Source: Hyphomicrobium sp. ghe19
Lineage (GTDB): Bacteria; Pseudomonadota; Alphaproteobacteria; Rhizobiales; Hyphomicrobiaceae
Length of the DNA stretch: 64,000 bases
Reading direction: 5' to 3'
Assembly (NCBI RefSeq): GCF_902712875.1
Contig: NZ_LR743509.1
Span: 4,292,001-4,356,000, forward strand
Part shown: positions 1-8,975 of the stretch, piece after piece
Numbering within the stretch: position 1 is the stretch's first letter
Layout: every line of letters begins with the position of its first letter
Made by a program: the position numbers and the translations under genes
Notes under the pieces: generated by a model
Seen by the model: the letters and a program-made list of their open reading frames with translations, nothing else
Database searches by the model: none
What the model was told of the DNA's origin: nothing

Positions 1-583
1 AAAGAATTGGAGCGCCGGTCGCGAGTTCACGCTCCAGGATTTCATCCTTGGACAGATTTTCCAGGATCATCACGAGGGATCGAAGCGAGTTGCCGTGCGC
101 CACGATGATCACGTTCTTGCTCGCCGTGATTTGCGGCCAGATGACGTTATCATAGTAGGGCCGCACGCGGGCGAGTGTGTCCTTCAGACTTTCGCCGTCC
201 GGCGGCGCGATGTCGAAGGAGCGGCGCCAGAGCTGGACCTGGGATTCGCCCCACTTCTTCCGGGCCTCATCCTTGTTGAGGCCCGAGAGCGCGCCATAGT
301 CGCGCTCGTTCAAAGCAGCGTTGCGAATGATCGGCACGTCGGGCTGGTGAAGCTCCGACAGGATGATATCGAGCGTGCGCTGCGCGCGCTTCAGAACGCT
401 TGTGAAAGCGATATCGAACTTGACGCGGTGGTCGCGGATCATCCGGCCCGCCACGCGAGCCTCGATCACGCCCTTCTCGGTCAGATCCGGATTGCGCCAG
501 CCCGTGAACAGATTGAGCTTATTCCACTCGCTCTCGCCGTGGCGGACAAGCACGAGAATGTTGTCTGTCAGAGCGTCCGTCAT
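1..583 (-). CDS. gpmA: 2,3-bisphosphoglycerate-dependent phosphoglycerate mutase, C-terminus cut by window edge
   Basis: Interconverts 3- and 2-phosphoglycerate in glycolysis/gluconeogenesis, in the cytoplasm. Reading leftward from an ATG at 583, the frame stays open to base 1 and gives about 194 residues of a family usually a little over 200 long. The phosphohistidine motif LVRHGES lies near residue 12, followed by [15 protein letters not shown], the ERDYGALSG block, and the second catalytic histidine in HGNSLRSLV. Only the last few residues and the stop are missing. The gene lies 43 bases downstream of dapB on the same strand, so the two may be co-transcribed. Confidence 0.95.
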   Translation of the reverse strand, partial: MTDALTDNILVLVRHGESEWNKLNLFTGWRNPDLTEKGVIEARVAGRMIRDHRVKFDIAFTSVLKRAQRTLDIILSELHQPDVPIIRNAALNERDYGALSGLNKDEARKKWGESQVQLWRRSFDIAPPDGESLKDTLARVRPYYDNVIWPQITASKNVIIVAHGNSLRSLVMILENLSKDEILERELATGAPIL

Positions 584-626
584 CTCGTCATCCCGGCGTC
601 TCCAGCAGCGTACGGCAATTGCCTGA

Positions 627-1424
627 TTAGATACCCAGCACGTCGGTCATCGCGTAGAGACCCGGCGCGCGGCCTTTTGACCAAAGGGCCGCTCTCACTG
701 CGCCCCGGGCAAAAATCCCTCGATCAGCCGCGCGATGGGTCAGCTCTATGCGCTCTCCCTCGCCAGCAAAAATCACCGTGTGATCGCCGACGACGCTGCC
801 TCCGCGCAACGTGGCAAACCCGATATCTCCTGCCCGGCGAGGACCGGTGTGTCCGTCGCGGACGCGAACGGAATGATCTTCGAGCGCGATTTTTCGGCCA
901 GCGGCAGCGGCTTCTCCCAACATCAAGGCCGTTCCGGACGGGGCGTCTATTTTCGCCCGGTGATGCATTTCAACAATTTCGATGTCGTAGTCGTTCCCGA
1001 GCGCGGCGGCCACCTGGCGTGTCAGCGCCTGCAGGAGGTTGAGGCCAAGGCTCATGTTTCCGGCCTTGACGATCGGCGTCCGCTTTGCGGCGTCTGCAAT
1101 CGCGGCCAGTGCCTCGGCGTCGAAGCCGGTCGTGCCGATGATATCGGCCGTTCCGGAGCTTGCCGCCAGCCGGGCAAATTCCACGCTTGCCTTCGGAATG
1201 GTGAAATCGACGATGGCGTCGGCCCCGGCAATAACAGCGGCGGCGTCGCTCGTTACGGCGATGCCGAGGTGCTCGAGCCCCGCGAGTTCGCCGATGTCCT
1301 TTCCAAGGACCGACGAGCCCGGCGTTTCGGTGGCGCCGCTAACGCTGCAGCCGGGTTCGGCGGCGATCGCGCGGATCAGTTCGCGGCCCATTCGGCCGGC
1401 CGCGCCCATGACGGCGATCTTCAT
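627..1424 (-). CDS. dapB: 4-hydroxy-tetrahydrodipicolinate reductase
   Basis: NAD(P)H-dependent reductase of the diaminopimelate/lysine pathway, feeding lysine and peptidoglycan synthesis. The 265-residue length is normal for the family. The Rossmann motif GAAGRMG is at residues 7-13. The catalytic block [13 protein letters not shown] (about 154-166) carries the general-acid histidine and the substrate-binding lysine. The C-terminal part has the usual [12 protein letters not shown] segment. It is followed closely by gpmA on the same strand. Nothing unusual was seen. Confidence 0.97.
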   Translation of the reverse strand: MKIAVMGAAGRMGRELIRAIAAEPGCSVSGATETPGSSVLGKDIGELAGLEHLGIAVTSDAAAVIAGADAIVDFTIPKASVEFARLAASSGTADIIGTTGFDAEALAAIADAAKRTPIVKAGNMSLGLNLLQALTRQVAAALGNDYDIEIVEMHHRAKIDAPSGTALMLGEAAAAGRKIALEDHSVRVRDGHTGPRRAGDIGFATLRGGSVVGDHTVIFAGEGERIELTHRAADRGIFARGAVRAALWSKGRAPGLYAMTDVLGI

Positions 1425-1558
1425 GTCGTCTCCGGTAGCTCGAAGGTAAGCCGTTCAGCCCGGCGGATATAGCAATTCGGTTGCTCGACCGTAAAGGGCA
1501 GGTCCGGGATAATTACCGGATCGAGGCCCTTAACGGCGAGCAATCGTCGTCAAATCCG

Positions 1559-2092
1559 TCAAGCGGGGGTTTTGGCGCGCTTCAGGGCATCGACAATGAG
1601 CGATTTGGCTTCGTCGACGTGGCCCCAGTGATCGATCTTCACCCATTTGCCAGGTTCGAGATCTTTGTAGTGGGCAAAGAAGTGCTCGATCTGCTCGATG
1701 GAGATCTTCGGAAGGTCGGTATAGGTCGTCACGGTGTCGTAGCGCTTCGTCAGCTTGCTCGAGGGCACCGCGATAATCTTTTCGTCGCCGCCGCCGTCGT
1801 CCGACATCACAAGCACGCCGACGGGGCGGCAGTTGATAACTGCGCCCGGAACGATTGCACGCGTGTTGCAGACGAGAACGTCGATCGGATCGCCGTCACA
1901 TCCCAATGTATGGGGGACGAAGCCGTAATTGCCGGGGTAACGCATCGGCGTGTAGAGAAAGCGATCGACGACGAGAGCGCCGGACGCCTTGTCCATCTCG
2001 TACTTGATCGGCTCGCCGCCGACCGGCACTTCAATTACGACATTGATATCATCCGGCGGCATGTTGCCGGGGCTGATTGCGTCGAGACGCAT
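1559..2092 (-). CDS. ppa: inorganic pyrophosphatase
   Basis: Cytoplasmic family I soluble pyrophosphatase that hydrolyses the pyrophosphate released by biosynthesis. The protein has 177 residues, a normal bacterial length. The metal-binding signature DGDPIDVLV is at residues 66-74. The substrate lysine lies in GGEPIKYE near residue 30, and [10 protein letters not shown] is also present. It stands alone, 134 bases upstream of dapB on the same strand, so it probably has its own promoter. Confidence 0.97.
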   Translation of the reverse strand: MRLDAISPGNMPPDDINVVIEVPVGGEPIKYEMDKASGALVVDRFLYTPMRYPGNYGFVPHTLGCDGDPIDVLVCNTRAIVPGAVINCRPVGVLVMSDDGGGDEKIIAVPSSKLTKRYDTVTTYTDLPKISIEQIEHFFAHYKDLEPGKWVKIDHWGHVDEAKSLIVDALKRAKTPA

Positions 2093-2231
2093 GGGTGGAC
2101 CTCAAATTAAATCGTTTCGTTTGCGGCCGGACTTCGCGTGGAAGAGCGGCGTTTCCAGGACCGCTTAGGTCACAGCCTGCAAGCATCACATGCGGCAAAA
2201 GCAGCCCGCTGGCCATAGGCCAATGGTGCCT

Positions 2232-2738
2232 TTACCACTCGAACGCGATGCGGGTGCTGAGGACTTTGCCAAATCGGACGCAGGAGCGCCGCGTCGGGCG
2301 GCCGCCGCAGCGGATATAGAAGGCTCGGGCCCTGTCGTTGCCTTCGAGCGCCCAGACGATCAAGCGCTCCAGGTCGAGGCCGTCGAGCGTCGCGCGGCAG
2401 GCCTCGAACAAATGTTCGCCGATGCCGAGGCCTTGGTAAACGGGCGTTAAGTAAAGCTCGTAAATCTCGCCACCGTCACGGCCGCCGCCACGAGCGCGCC
2501 CGCACGTTGCATAGCCTGCGATGGTGTCGCCGTGCAGAGCGACGAGCAGATTTCGTTCGGCCGCGATCGCGCGACGCCACCAAGTGGCATCGCGGCGTAT
2601 AGTTTCTCGTTCGAGATGGAGAGACGGGAGAATGCCGGTGTAGGCAAGCCGCCATGAATCGCGGAAAACCTGAGCGATCTCCCCTGCGTCGGCAGGCCGG
2701 GCGTTGCGGACAGAAACCTCGAGGCTCTGGTTCAGCAT
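2232..2738 (-). CDS. GNAT family N-acetyltransferase
   Basis: A 168-residue GCN5-related acetyltransferase. The N-terminal half begins with VRNARPADAGEIAQVFRDSW, typical of the first strand and helix of the fold. Strand 4 reads YELYLTPVYQGLGIGEHLFE, in which the QGLGIG turn is the acetyl-CoA pyrophosphate loop (near residue 104). The end reads ALEGNDRARAFYIRCGGRPT, the usual GNAT C-terminus. The acceptor substrate cannot be told from sequence. It is a single gene with no informative partner. Confidence 0.85.
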   Translation of the reverse strand: MLNQSLEVSVRNARPADAGEIAQVFRDSWRLAYTGILPSLHLERETIRRDATWWRRAIAAERNLLVALHGDTIAGYATCGRARGGGRDGGEIYELYLTPVYQGLGIGEHLFEACRATLDGLDLERLIVWALEGNDRARAFYIRCGGRPTRRSCVRFGKVLSTRIAFEW

Positions 2739-2798
2739 ACCAACAGTCTAGCGCCAAGACGGGTAAAACGCATCAGCGGTTCTGACCGCGACCCAAAT

Positions 2799-2828
2799 AA
2801 AAAAGACGCGGAACAAGTGTCCCGCGTC
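2799..2828 (-). terminator. rho-independent terminator of the phasin gene
   Basis: On the minus strand a GACGCGG/CCGCGTC stem with a 10-base loop is followed directly by TTTTTTATTT. It lies 65 bases beyond the phasin stop codon and in the right orientation for it. Confidence 0.8.
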
Positions 2829-2892
2829 CAGTTTTCGACCGAAGTGCCCCACTCGACCGGCCTTAATGGCGGCCGTCGTCATACTCGAGTGC

Positions 2893-3369
2893 TTAGCCGA
2901 CGCTCTTGAACTGCTCGAACGACTTCGTCGTCGCGGCGCCAACCGTTTCAAGTGTCTGCTTGGTGACCTTGTTCGAAAGCTCGAAGAGCTCCTTCGACTG
3001 GGAACCCGCAACGGCGAACTGCTGCTGCCAATAGTTTGCCTGAAGGCGTGCGATTTCCGGGAACGTGCGGGCGCGTGCCATGGCCTGAGCGGCTTCGAAA
3101 GCGGCTTCCGTGTTGGCAAGCGTGTTCGCAACGATCTTCTCGCCGATCGACTTAGCGCCGGCCTGGGTCGTCAAAAGGACTTCCTCGGCGACCTTGGCGT
3201 TGTCTTTCGCGAGGGATGTGAACTTGTGATAGGCGTCGCGCGATTTCGCGATTGCATCCTCAGCAAACGCGGAAATGTTCTCAGGAACCTTGGCGTCCTT
3301 GCCGGCGGTGAACATCTCTTGAGCCTGCTTGGTGAAGTCTTGAACTTGGCGGGTAAAAGCATCGGTCAT
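2893..3369 (-). CDS. phasin family protein
   Basis: A 158-residue, almost wholly helical protein rich in Ala, Lys, Glu and Phe, matching the phasin_2 family. Phasins coat polyhydroxyalkanoate granules and are abundant in Rhizobiales. Visible landmarks are SAFAEDAIAKSRDAYHKF, then LANTEAAFEAAQAMARARTFPEIARLQANYW and SKELFELSNKVTKQTLE. There are no membrane segments or signal peptide. It is monocistronic, with a strong terminator downstream and a pair of TGC-N3-GCA sites upstream, which suggests control by a PhaR-type regulator. Some family members have roles other than granule coating. Confidence 0.88.
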   Translation of the reverse strand: MTDAFTRQVQDFTKQAQEMFTAGKDAKVPENISAFAEDAIAKSRDAYHKFTSLAKDNAKVAEEVLLTTQAGAKSIGEKIVANTLANTEAAFEAAQAMARARTFPEIARLQANYWQQQFAVAGSQSKELFELSNKVTKQTLETVGAATTKSFEQFKSVG

Positions 3370-3469
3370 TGGGGTGACTCCTAATTTTTCAATAAATTGA
3401 GTGCGACTTCCAAAGAAGGGCTGGCGCCCGATGGCGAAACCAGTGCTCGATATATATGCAAAGTCATTG

Positions 3470-3496
3470 TGCGATGCAATATGTTTTTGCTTCGCA
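3470..3496. promoter_or_regulatory. pair of TGC-N3-GCA sites, candidate PhaR operator for the phasin gene
   Basis: Two palindromic sites, TGCGATGCA (3470-3478) and TGCTTCGCA (3488-3496), have centres 18 bp apart and lie about 100-127 bp upstream of the phasin start. PhaR repressors of alphaproteobacteria bind TGC-rich palindromes near phasin genes. The assignment is inferred from that pattern and from gene context. Confidence 0.45.
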
Positions 3497-3630
3497 CTTC
3501 CAGAAATGCGCGTTTCAATGCCTAAAGCGCGTCCTTATGCCTCAAATATGGTTAAACGCCGACCTTGAAGGGCAGTTATCCCCTACCCTCTTGTTCGCAC
3601 ATGCGAAGGCTGATGCTCATTTCAAATGCG

Positions 3631-4935
3631 TCAAAGTTTTGAAAAAACATCGCGATAGCCGATCGCGCTCGGATCGAACATAACGTCGCGGCGCGTGAGA
3701 GGACGGGCCAGAACCAGTCCTTCGAGCGTCCGGCAGCGCGAAAGCGCGACGTACGTCTGGCCGTGCGCGAACGTGCCTCCGCCGAGGTCGACATAGACCT
3801 TGTCGAGTGTCAGCCCCTGGGCTTTGTGAATCGTCAGAGCCCAGGCGAGACGAAGCGGGAATTGCTTGAACGTCCCTGCGATCGTCTCGACGATCTTTTC
3901 GGCGGATTGATCGAAAGCGTAACGCCGATGTTCCCAGGCGACCTGCTCGACTTCGTATTCCTTGCCTGAAACTTCGACGAAGATCTGCTTATCCGTCAGG
4001 CGCGAGACGCGGGCGATCGTGCCGTTGACCCAACGCTTGTCGGGATCGTTTCTCAGCATCATCACCTTGGCGCCGACCTTCAGCTCGAGAGCGACGTCGG
4101 CCGGCTGGACGTTCGTTGCAAAGTCGCCGGTGATATTCGCATCGAAACGCGTCGGCTGGCCTTTCAGCGCTTCGAGATACGCGGTGTTGATGCGCTTGGC
4201 GGCTGCGTTCGTCGTCGTCAGGATCACATACGGCTCGCCTTCGGCAAGCGTGCGGATCGGGCTGACGCGCTTGTTGATGAAGGCGAGATCGTCGTCGCTG
4301 ACGCTGCCTTCGCGCACGGAGTTCAGCACATGGATCAGCGCGTCGTCGGTCTGGCGGAAGATCTGGTCGAGTTCGAGAAGCGCCGTGCCGCTTCCTTCCC
4401 TGAGCGCCGGTATCGAAAAGAAAAATGGGCTTCCGTGCGTTTCGACGAGATGCGTGAGGACTTCGCGCTCCTGAATGACCGGCGGCAATTGATGAAGATC
4501 GGCGAACAGCAAGATACGCGCGCCACCGAAGGGCTCGCGCGGGCGTCCGCGGTTGACGCGAAGTGAGCGGTCTATCGCCCACATCATATCGGATCTGACC
4601 ATCGAGGCTTCGTCGATGACGACGAAATCGAGTTCGCGCATCACGCGGCCGTTGCGGCTTCGGCGAATGTCACTTTCCTGAATGAGCCGAGGCGGAAAGC
4701 CGAAGAATGAATGGATGGTCTGGCCGCCGATGTTGATCGCGGCGAGGCCGGTCGGTGCGAGCACGACCATGCGGTCTTCGTAGGCGTCGCGCAGCGCTTT
4801 GAGCAGTGTCGACTTGCCGGTTCCGGCGCGTCCGGTGACGAACAGGTTGCCGGTCTCTTCTTCCATGAAGGCGGCTGCGCGCTCGAAGGCCGGCGTCGGC
4901 GTTACGCCGTTGGGCCAATCGATCACCGCAGCCAA
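3631..4935 (-). CDS. PIF1-like / RecD-like superfamily 1 DNA helicase
   Basis: A 434-residue superfamily 1B helicase. Walker A GRAGTGKS is at residues 35-42, after a Q-motif-like N-terminus. Walker B and motif II read VVIDEASMV near 104-112, and motif III is ILLFADLHQLPPV. The C-terminal UvrD_C_2-type segment has LAWALTIHKAQGLTLDKVYVDLG and TYVALSRCRTLEGL (motifs V and VI). All ATPase motifs are intact. Bacterial PIF1 relatives unwind DNA with 5'-to-3' polarity and help at G-quadruplexes or R-loops; the role of this copy is not known. No operon partner is apparent, and the 332 bases upstream are non-coding. Confidence 0.88.
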   Translation of the reverse strand: MAAVIDWPNGVTPTPAFERAAAFMEEETGNLFVTGRAGTGKSTLLKALRDAYEDRMVVLAPTGLAAINIGGQTIHSFFGFPPRLIQESDIRRSRNGRVMRELDFVVIDEASMVRSDMMWAIDRSLRVNRGRPREPFGGARILLFADLHQLPPVIQEREVLTHLVETHGSPFFFSIPALREGSGTALLELDQIFRQTDDALIHVLNSVREGSVSDDDLAFINKRVSPIRTLAEGEPYVILTTTNAAAKRINTAYLEALKGQPTRFDANITGDFATNVQPADVALELKVGAKVMMLRNDPDKRWVNGTIARVSRLTDKQIFVEVSGKEYEVEQVAWEHRRYAFDQSAEKIVETIAGTFKQFPLRLAWALTIHKAQGLTLDKVYVDLGGGTFAHGQTYVALSRCRTLEGLVLARPLTRRDVMFDPSAIGYRDVFSKL

Positions 4936-5267
4936 CGGCTGTCGATGGCCGTCTCCAATGATGTGTCGATGGAAGGAGGCATTGTCAGGTGGTTCGGCCC
5001 ATTGCCCCGGTGACGCCGAATTGGCGCCCGGCAGTCAAACCAAACGTCGACTCATAAGTCAAATCGGCGCCGGGCAGGTTGCTCTCAGGGCGCGGGTCCG
5101 GGCATCGTATCATCGGCGGCGAGGGAGACGAATTTACGCAGCACGGCCACGCTCCAGCTCGAATTTCCAGGCGCGAAAGCCATGCGGCCGGCACATTTGC
5201 AAGTCAAAAAGGTATGCTGATCGCCATATCTTTTTTCGCGACCAATCCATCTACGAGGGGGCAACAG
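4936..5267. other. 332-bp intergenic region between divergent helicase and higA genes
   Basis: No credible gene was seen. It must hold the two divergent promoters. Bases about 5185-5215 contain GCGGCCGGC followed at a shortened distance by AAGTC on the plus strand, reminiscent of a degenerate minus-strand copy of the structured repeat at 23.46, 26.68 and 30.40 kb. The inner stem is not preserved. Confidence 0.4.
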
Positions 5268-5531
5268 ATGGCGCGCATACGCACGCATCCCGGCAAGATC
5301 ATATGGTACGACTACTGCGAACCACGCGATTGGAGCGTCAGGCAATTCGCCGAGAAAATGAGCATGACCCCCGAAGATGCGGTCGAGATCATCTTGGGCG
5401 AGCGCCGCGTCGACGGGGAGACGGCAGCTCGGCTGGCGTCTCTATTCAACACGACGCAGGGGTTCTGGCTGCATTTGCAGCGTAAATACGACGCTTCGAA
5501 ACTGAAAGCGGCAAAGCGCGCGGATTACTGA
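5268..5531 (+). CDS. HigA-family helix-turn-helix regulator (orphan antitoxin-like)
   Basis: An 87-residue HTH_XRE protein of the HigA/VapI type: RTHPGKIIWYDYCEPRDW, then the helix-turn-helix VRQFAEKMSMTPEDAVEIILGERRV, then the family hallmark ETAARLASLFNTTQGFWLHLQ. The ATG at 5268 is chosen because GAGGGGGC lies just before it. HigA proteins normally neutralise an adjacent RelE-like HigB nuclease, but no HigB-like frame is seen within several hundred bases on either side. It may therefore act as a stand-alone regulator, or be the survivor of a decayed toxin-antitoxin pair. Confidence 0.85.
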   Translation: MARIRTHPGKIIWYDYCEPRDWSVRQFAEKMSMTPEDAVEIILGERRVDGETAARLASLFNTTQGFWLHLQRKYDASKLKAAKRADY

Positions 5532-5612
5532 CGGCGCCATCGTAGGCCACGGCTTCGCGATCAGGATCGCAAGCTGAAGCTCGCCTCTTATGTCCCAAGT
5601 GGGGCCTGATGA

Positions 5613-5652
5613 GATAAAATTACGGGCGGAACTCCGAAGGAGCCGCCGCCCG
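5613..5652 (-). terminator. hairpin terminator of the PepSY-like gene
   Basis: On the minus strand CGGGCGG...CCGCCCG encloses a second CTCC-TTC-GGAG stem and is followed by TAATTTTATC. It lies just past the stop at 5679. The U-tract is imperfect. Confidence 0.6.
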
Positions 5653-5678
5653 AAATATCATTCAATGAGTTTGCGACG

Positions 5679-5936
5679 TTAGTCGGCGCTCATGTTGATC
5701 AGCTTAAAATTCTTATCAAACTTCAAGTCGTACTGACCGCCCTCTTTGCATTTGGCATCGTCGAGTTCGTAAACGCCGCTGCCTTCAGATTCCTTTTCCC
5801 ACTTGCCGCCTTCGCATCCCACTGCGGCGGCTGCGGCCGTTGCGCTCTTCATCTCGGCCTCGGAGAGCGGTGTGTCTGCAAACGCAGGCATGGACATCGC
5901 GATCACTGCACCAACTGCGATGGCAAAACGCTTCAT
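5679..5936 (-). CDS. small secreted PepSY-like protein
   Basis: The chosen start is the ATG at 5936, which has AGGAGA eight bases upstream; an in-frame upstream ATG at 5966 lacks this. It yields 85 residues with a clear signal peptide (MKRFAIAVGAVIAMSMPAFA), so the product is exported. The mature part has two cysteines and ends YELDDAKCKEGGQYDLKFD, resembling PepSY-type periplasmic proteins whose function is poorly known. It has its own terminator and a 9-bp inverted repeat just upstream. Confidence 0.75.
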   Translation of the reverse strand: MKRFAIAVGAVIAMSMPAFADTPLSEAEMKSATAAAAAVGCEGGKWEKESEGSGVYELDDAKCKEGGQYDLKFDKNFKLINMSAD

Positions 5937-5961
5937 CAGGTCTTCTCCTATGACTTGGTCT

Positions 5962-5986
5962 ATCACCCAAGCGTCATTTGGGTGAT
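5962..5986. promoter_or_regulatory. perfect 9-bp inverted repeat upstream of the PepSY-like gene
   Basis: ATCACCCAA and TTGGGTGAT are separated by 7 bases. The site lies 25 bp before the start codon at 5936 and 70 bp after the typA stop. It could be an operator, or a hairpin in the leader. There is no U-tract, so it is not a classic terminator for typA. Confidence 0.4.
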
Positions 5987-6056
5987 GAATACCTCAGGAC
6001 AACCCGGGAATTTTTCCCGAGTGCCTGAAATCACAAGGAAATGAGCCCTCGTTACC

Positions 6057-7895
6057 TCAAGCAGCGCCGCTCGCGCGATCGGCTTCGCTCTTGCGGCTTT
6101 GGCGCTTGCGTTCGTTGGGATCGAGCCAGCGCTTGCGCAGGCGGATCGACTTCGGCGTGACCTCGACGAGTTCTTCGTCGGTGATGTAGCTCATCGCCTT
6201 TTCGAGAGTCAGACGCATCGGCGGGGTCAGCAGCACGGCGTCGTCCTTGCCCGAGGCGCGGACGTTCGTCAGCTTCTTGCCCTTGACGACGTTGACTTCG
6301 AGATCGTTCTCGCGCGAGTGCTCGCCGACGATCATGCCCTCGTAAACGCGGTCCTGCGGGTTGACCATGAACGGGCCGCGATCCTGCAGGTTGAAAATGG
6401 CGTAGGCGACGGCTTCGCCTGGGCTGTTGGAAATCAGCACGCCCGTGCGGCGTCCGGCGATTTCACCCCGGTACGGCTTATAGGCGTGAAACAGCTTGTT
6501 CATGATGCCGGTGCCGCGCGTGTCGGACAGAAGCTCCGACTGATAGCCGAGCAGGCCGCGCGTCGGTACGTGGAACACCATGCGTGTGCGTCCACCGCCG
6601 GACGGGCGCATCTCGAGAAGATCGCCTTTGCGCTCGGCGAGCTTCTGCACGACGACGCCCGTGTAGTTGTCGTCGACGTCGACGATGACTTCCTCGATCG
6701 GCTCGAGGCGCTGGTTGGTCTCGGGATCTGTCTCGAACACCACCTTCGGCCGCGACACGGTCAGCTCGAAGCCTTCGCGGCGCATGTTCTCGATCAGGAT
6801 CGCGAGCTGAAGCTCGCCTCGGCCCGAGACGATGAAGCTGTCGTTATCGTCGCTTTGTTCAATGCGAATAGCGATATTGCGCTCGGCTTCCTTCAGCAGG
6901 CGATCGCGGATGACGCGGCTTTGAACCTTATCGCCCTCTTGGCCCGCAAAAGGCCCGTCGTTGATGCGGAACGTCATCGACAGCGTCGGCGGATCGACGG
7001 GCTGGGCGGGCAGCGGTTCGGTAACTGCCGGATCGCAGAGCGTATCGGCGACGTTCGCCAAGCTCATGCCTGCGAGCGCGATGATGTCGCCGGCGCCTGC
7101 CGATTCAACCGGGGTGCGCTCGAGGCCGTGAAACGCCAGAACCTTTTGAACGCGGAAGCTCTCCAGAACCTTGCCTTCGCGGTCGAGGGCCTTCAGCTGC
7201 TGGTTCGGCTTGACGGTGCCCGACGTAACGCGCCCCGTGAGAATACGGCCAAGGAAGGGATCGGCGTCCAGCGTCGTCGCAAGCATACGGAACGGGCCAT
7301 CGTCGACGGCCGGCGGCGGCACGTGATCGAGGATGAGATCGAACATCGGCGCCAGATTTTCCTGCGGACCCGCAGGATCGCGCGCCATCCAGCCCGAGCG
7401 GCCTGAGCCGTAGAGAATGGGGAAGTCGAGCTGCTCGTCGGTCGCGTCGAGGTTCGCAAAGAGGTCGAAGACTTCATTCAAGACGTCTTGGTGCCGTTCG
7501 TCCGGGCGGTCGATCTTGTTGATCGCGACGATCGGGCGGAGGCCGCGCTTCAGGGCCTTCGAGACGACGAATTTCGTCTGCGGCAGCGGGCCTTCCGAGG
7601 CGTCGACAAGCACGATGACGCCGTCGACCATGTTGAGGATGCGTTCGACCTCGCCGCCGAAGTCGGCGTGACCGGGCGTATCGACGATGTTGATGTGGGT
7701 ACCTTTCCACTCAACGCTCGTACATTTGGCGAGGATGGTGATGCCCCGCTCGCGTTCGATGTCGTTCGAGTCCATCGCGCGTTCGGCGACCTTCTGGTTT
7801 TCCCGGAACGAGCCGGACTGCTTCAGAAGCTCGTCGACGAGTGTCGTCTTGCCATGGTCAACGTGAGCGATGATCGCGATATTGCGAAGGGCCAT
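6057..7895 (-). CDS. typA: ribosome-associated translational GTPase TypA/BipA
   Basis: A 612-residue EF-G-like GTPase that binds the ribosome and supports 50S assembly and stress or cold growth. G1 is HVDHGKTT near residues 11-18, with [14 protein letters not shown] for G3 and NKIDRPD for G4. The sequence then follows the BipA order of domain II, the EF-G III-like region ([20 protein letters not shown]) and the BipA-specific C-terminus ([21 protein letters not shown]). The length is normal. It is monocistronic, with 220 bases of leader upstream. Confidence 0.97.
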   Translation of the reverse strand: MALRNIAIIAHVDHGKTTLVDELLKQSGSFRENQKVAERAMDSNDIERERGITILAKCTSVEWKGTHINIVDTPGHADFGGEVERILNMVDGVIVLVDASEGPLPQTKFVVSKALKRGLRPIVAINKIDRPDERHQDVLNEVFDLFANLDATDEQLDFPILYGSGRSGWMARDPAGPQENLAPMFDLILDHVPPPAVDDGPFRMLATTLDADPFLGRILTGRVTSGTVKPNQQLKALDREGKVLESFRVQKVLAFHGLERTPVESAGAGDIIALAGMSLANVADTLCDPAVTEPLPAQPVDPPTLSMTFRINDGPFAGQEGDKVQSRVIRDRLLKEAERNIAIRIEQSDDNDSFIVSGRGELQLAILIENMRREGFELTVSRPKVVFETDPETNQRLEPIEEVIVDVDDNYTGVVVQKLAERKGDLLEMRPSGGGRTRMVFHVPTRGLLGYQSELLSDTRGTGIMNKLFHAYKPYRGEIAGRRTGVLISNSPGEAVAYAIFNLQDRGPFMVNPQDRVYEGMIVGEHSRENDLEVNVVKGKKLTNVRASGKDDAVLLTPPMRLTLEKAMSYITDEELVEVTPKSIRLRKRWLDPNERKRQSRKSEADRASGAA

Positions 7896-8115
7896 TTCAA
7901 ACCTGAGTTATGGATGAGCGCCACGGGCTGTGCCACTGCAGCGCAATATAGGGCTCGCACCTAGCATGGCGGCACGGCGCTGTGCTAGGCAGCTTCGGAA
8001 ATCTAGGGTGCGGCTTATCAGTCGGAAAGCCCGACATGGCGCCCTTTGGCACGATATTTGTTATGTGGTGCCGCAGAGGCGCATATCCACCCCGATTAGA
8101 CCGCTCAGGACGCTG

Positions 8116-8898
8116 CTAGCGGACAGGGACGCTTTCAGTCGCCGGTTTTGAGGCTTCTTCCTCGGTCCGCAGGGTTGTTAGAAATTCGTCAATATCGGGC
8201 CGCGGAGAGGGTTCGCGCTCAAGGCGCCGCCGCTGGTTCTCCGCGACGACGAGCGCCGAGACAGCCGCCCCCGGGGTCTTCAGGCGGCGGCTTCCGGGGA
8301 TCAATAACGGATGCTGCGGCTCTTCCAGGTCGAGCTCTTCCAGGAAGGTTTCGCGAAGTGCCGCGAACGCTTGCAAAATCGCATCGCGGACAAGTGCCTT
8401 CTTCTCGTTCGATGCCTCCGGCGTGACCCTTGGATCGAGCGTCTGAAGCGCCCGGCGCATGTCATGGAGCGGGGCATAGGGATAAAGGCCGATCAGGCCA
8501 TCGGTTTCGCCGGTGTTGCGATAGACGATGCGCATCGTGTCGATCGTCTCGCTGATCCGGTAGTACGCCGCGAGATAATCGTCGGTCGCGAGGTAAGGCT
8601 TTTCACAGGTCGACAGCAGGACGGATTTCGTCCGCACGATGTTGCGCCATTCCTCTTCGAGGCTATCGATGAAATTCGACCGCTTCTGGAAGACGTTGGA
8701 AATATAGGCGACGCCGCCCGTCGCGATCAGCAACGACATGTCGCGCATGAATTCGTAAACGTTGCTGGCAGCGGAGACGACAAAGGGCGGAAGGCCCGGA
8801 ACGTCGTCGGCGAACTTCGACGCGAGCAGCAAAAGCAGTACCACGGCGAGCAGCCAATACAGCCGCGAGAGCGTGCGGTTGACGGAGACGCGGGTCAT
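8116..8898 (-). CDS. membrane-anchored protein of unknown function
   Basis: 260 residues. The first 30 positions hold a transmembrane helix (YWLLAVVLLLLLASKF). A second hydrophobic stretch at about 50-66 (MSLLIATGGVAYISNVF) is followed by a long cytoplasmic-looking, charged helical region. The C-terminal tail is Glu/Pro-rich. I do not recognise a family. Helices such as FIDSLEEEWRNIVRTKSVLL and TDDYLAAYYRISETIDTMRIV suggest a coiled or bundled soluble domain. It sits 77 bases downstream of the M50 protease gene on the same strand. Confidence 0.7.
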   Translation of the reverse strand: MTRVSVNRTLSRLYWLLAVVLLLLLASKFADDVPGLPPFVVSAASNVYEFMRDMSLLIATGGVAYISNVFQKRSNFIDSLEEEWRNIVRTKSVLLSTCEKPYLATDDYLAAYYRISETIDTMRIVYRNTGETDGLIGLYPYAPLHDMRRALQTLDPRVTPEASNEKKALVRDAILQAFAALRETFLEELDLEEPQHPLLIPGSRRLKTPGAAVSALVVAENQRRRLEREPSPRPDIDEFLTTLRTEEEASKPATESVPVR

Positions 8899-8975
8899 GA
8901 CATCAAAACTCCGGCGGGCGCTACGCTAGGCGCGAGATATGCCCGGAGAAGCGGGTCTTTTGCAAATGCCGCCCG

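Noticed and set aside
587..599. GTCATCCCGGCG resembling half a family-2 palindrome between gpmA and dapB
   Set aside because: Only one arm is present; too short to call a copy.
6099..7406. 435-codon open frame antisense to typA
   Set aside because: TypA is unambiguous on the minus strand.
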